A DNA stretch of 64,000 nt, from NCBI RefSeq assembly GCF_011682235.2, contig NZ_CP076718.1, forward strand, positions 1,669,439 through 1,733,438. The letters run 5' to 3'. The translations under genes and the position numbers were made by a program. Shown piece after piece: positions 63,425-64,000 of this stretch. The stretch is from Rhodocaloribacter litoris. Its GTDB lineage: Bacteria > Bacteroidota > Rhodothermia > Rhodothermales > ISCAR-4553. Below the pieces are notes generated by a model. The model saw only the letters and a list, made by a program, of their open reading frames with translations. It was not told the DNA's origin and ran no database searches. The first letter of the stretch is position 1, and each line of letters starts with the position of its first letter.

Positions 63425-64000
63425 ATGCGCCTTGCCACGATCGACGTCGGAACGAACACGGCGCTGCTGCTCGTGGCCGAGCAAGCGCCCGGCGGGCGGC
63501 TTCGCGTCCTGTACGAGGAGAGCCGCGTCATCCGGCTGGGGGAAGGCGTGGACCGGAGCCGTGTCATCCGTCCCGAGGCGATGGCCCGCCTGCGCGACGC
63601 GCTGCTCGCTTACCGGCACGTCGCCGACACGTACGGCGTGCAGGCGACGGTGGTGGCCGGCACGAGCGCCTCGCGCGACGCCGAGAACCGGGACGAGCTC
63701 GTCGCCTTCGTTCGTCGTGAGACGGGCCTGGCATACGAGATCCTCTCGGGCGACGAGGAAGCCCGGTGGAGCTTCGCCGGGGCGGTCTCCGCCTTCGACG
63801 ACCTGCACGGCCCGTGCATCGTGTTCGACATCGGCGGCGGCTCCACCGAGGTCGTCGAAGGCGAGGCCGGGCCGGACGGCACGCCCCGCCTCACCTTCCG
63901 CACCAGCCTCGACGTCGGCACGGTGCGCCTGGCCGAGCGGTACTTCGCCACACAGCCGCCACCCGCCGGGGCCGTCGCGGCCGTACGGGCCGCGCTCGAG
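63425..64000 (+). CDS. Ppx/GppA family phosphatase (partial, runs off window)
   Basis: First 192 codons of an exopolyphosphatase / pppGpp phosphohydrolase-type protein. It has MRLATIDVGTNTALLLVAE (phosphate 1), VAGTSASRDAENRDELV, EILSGDEEARWSFAGA, and CIVFDIGGGSTEVVEG (phosphate 2). ATG 63425 is preceded by GGAG at good spacing and matches the family N-terminus. ATG 63377, in frame and overlapping the prmA stop, is an alternative that would add 16 Pro-rich residues. Which substrate it uses cannot be told from the visible part. Confidence 0.92.
   Translation, partial: MRLATIDVGTNTALLLVAEQAPGGRLRVLYEESRVIRLGEGVDRSRVIRPEAMARLRDALLAYRHVADTYGVQATVVAGTSASRDAENRDELVAFVRRETGLAYEILSGDEEARWSFAGAVSAFDDLHGPCIVFDIGGGSTEVVEGEAGPDGTPRLTFRTSLDVGTVRLAERYFATQPPPAGAVAAVRAALE

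Overview
This is a GC-rich bacterial chromosome segment, most likely from a Rhodothermales-type member of the Bacteroidota/Rhodothermota. The reasons are: proteins ending in type IX secretion (Por) sorting domains; a FecI-like sigma factor, FecR anti-sigma and STN-domain TonB receptor operon; a menaquinone-type UbiE/MenG; weak or absent Shine-Dalgarno sequences; and very GC-rich codon use. No rRNA or tRNA gene was recognised. Organism identity is inference. Gene families were assigned by reading motifs, not by database search.

Layout. 0-4.1 kb: the tail of an LVIVD-type protein, then a TolC / membrane-fusion / ABC-ATPase efflux operon with no permease. 4.1-10.3 kb: lipoproteins and housekeeping genes (PrcB-like, YCF48-like, methyltransferase, SelW-like, TRIC channel, Tat-exported TIM-barrel protein, YccF). 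10.4-17.7 kb: ECF sigma / FecR / TonB receptor, then a secreted protein made of six nearly identical 369-bp CHRD units. 17.7-22.2 kb: M20 peptidase, a MarR / NmrA-like / DoxX redox operon with a palindromic operator candidate, and an M15 peptidase.

22.2-30.0 kb is an accessory region. It holds a REP-associated (RAYT) transposase broken by a 40-bp tandem duplication, a substrate-binding lipoprotein, and a block of about 6 kb bounded by copies of the 3' end of pcrA/uvrD. That block carries a small membrane protein, a broken IS256-type transposase, a complete IS3 element with a 3-bp target duplication, an AT-rich secreted-protein gene cut by the IS3, and a T9SS-sorted beta-helix protein. The layout looks like tandem integration at the pcrA 3' end and is the most unusual structure here.

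30.0-50.2 kb starts with pcrA and is then an ion and osmotic homeostasis region: five monovalent cation:proton antiporters (three fused to PTS-EIIA-like domains, one also to USP domains), glycerol kinase and glycerol facilitator, a tandem universal stress protein and an MscS channel. It is interrupted by REP-like hairpins, an IS630 element with a programmed frameshift site, and a SAP/DUF6434 gene.

50.2-64 kb is mostly core: two receiver proteins that both seem to lack the phospho-acceptor Asp, an SDR epimerase coupled to a biotin carrier, Aat, a DUF1460 lipoprotein, PfkA, UbiE/MenG, a SpoIIE-phosphatase / STAS / RsbW partner-switching operon, a repeat protein of unknown function, PrmA, and the start of a Ppx/GppA phosphatase.
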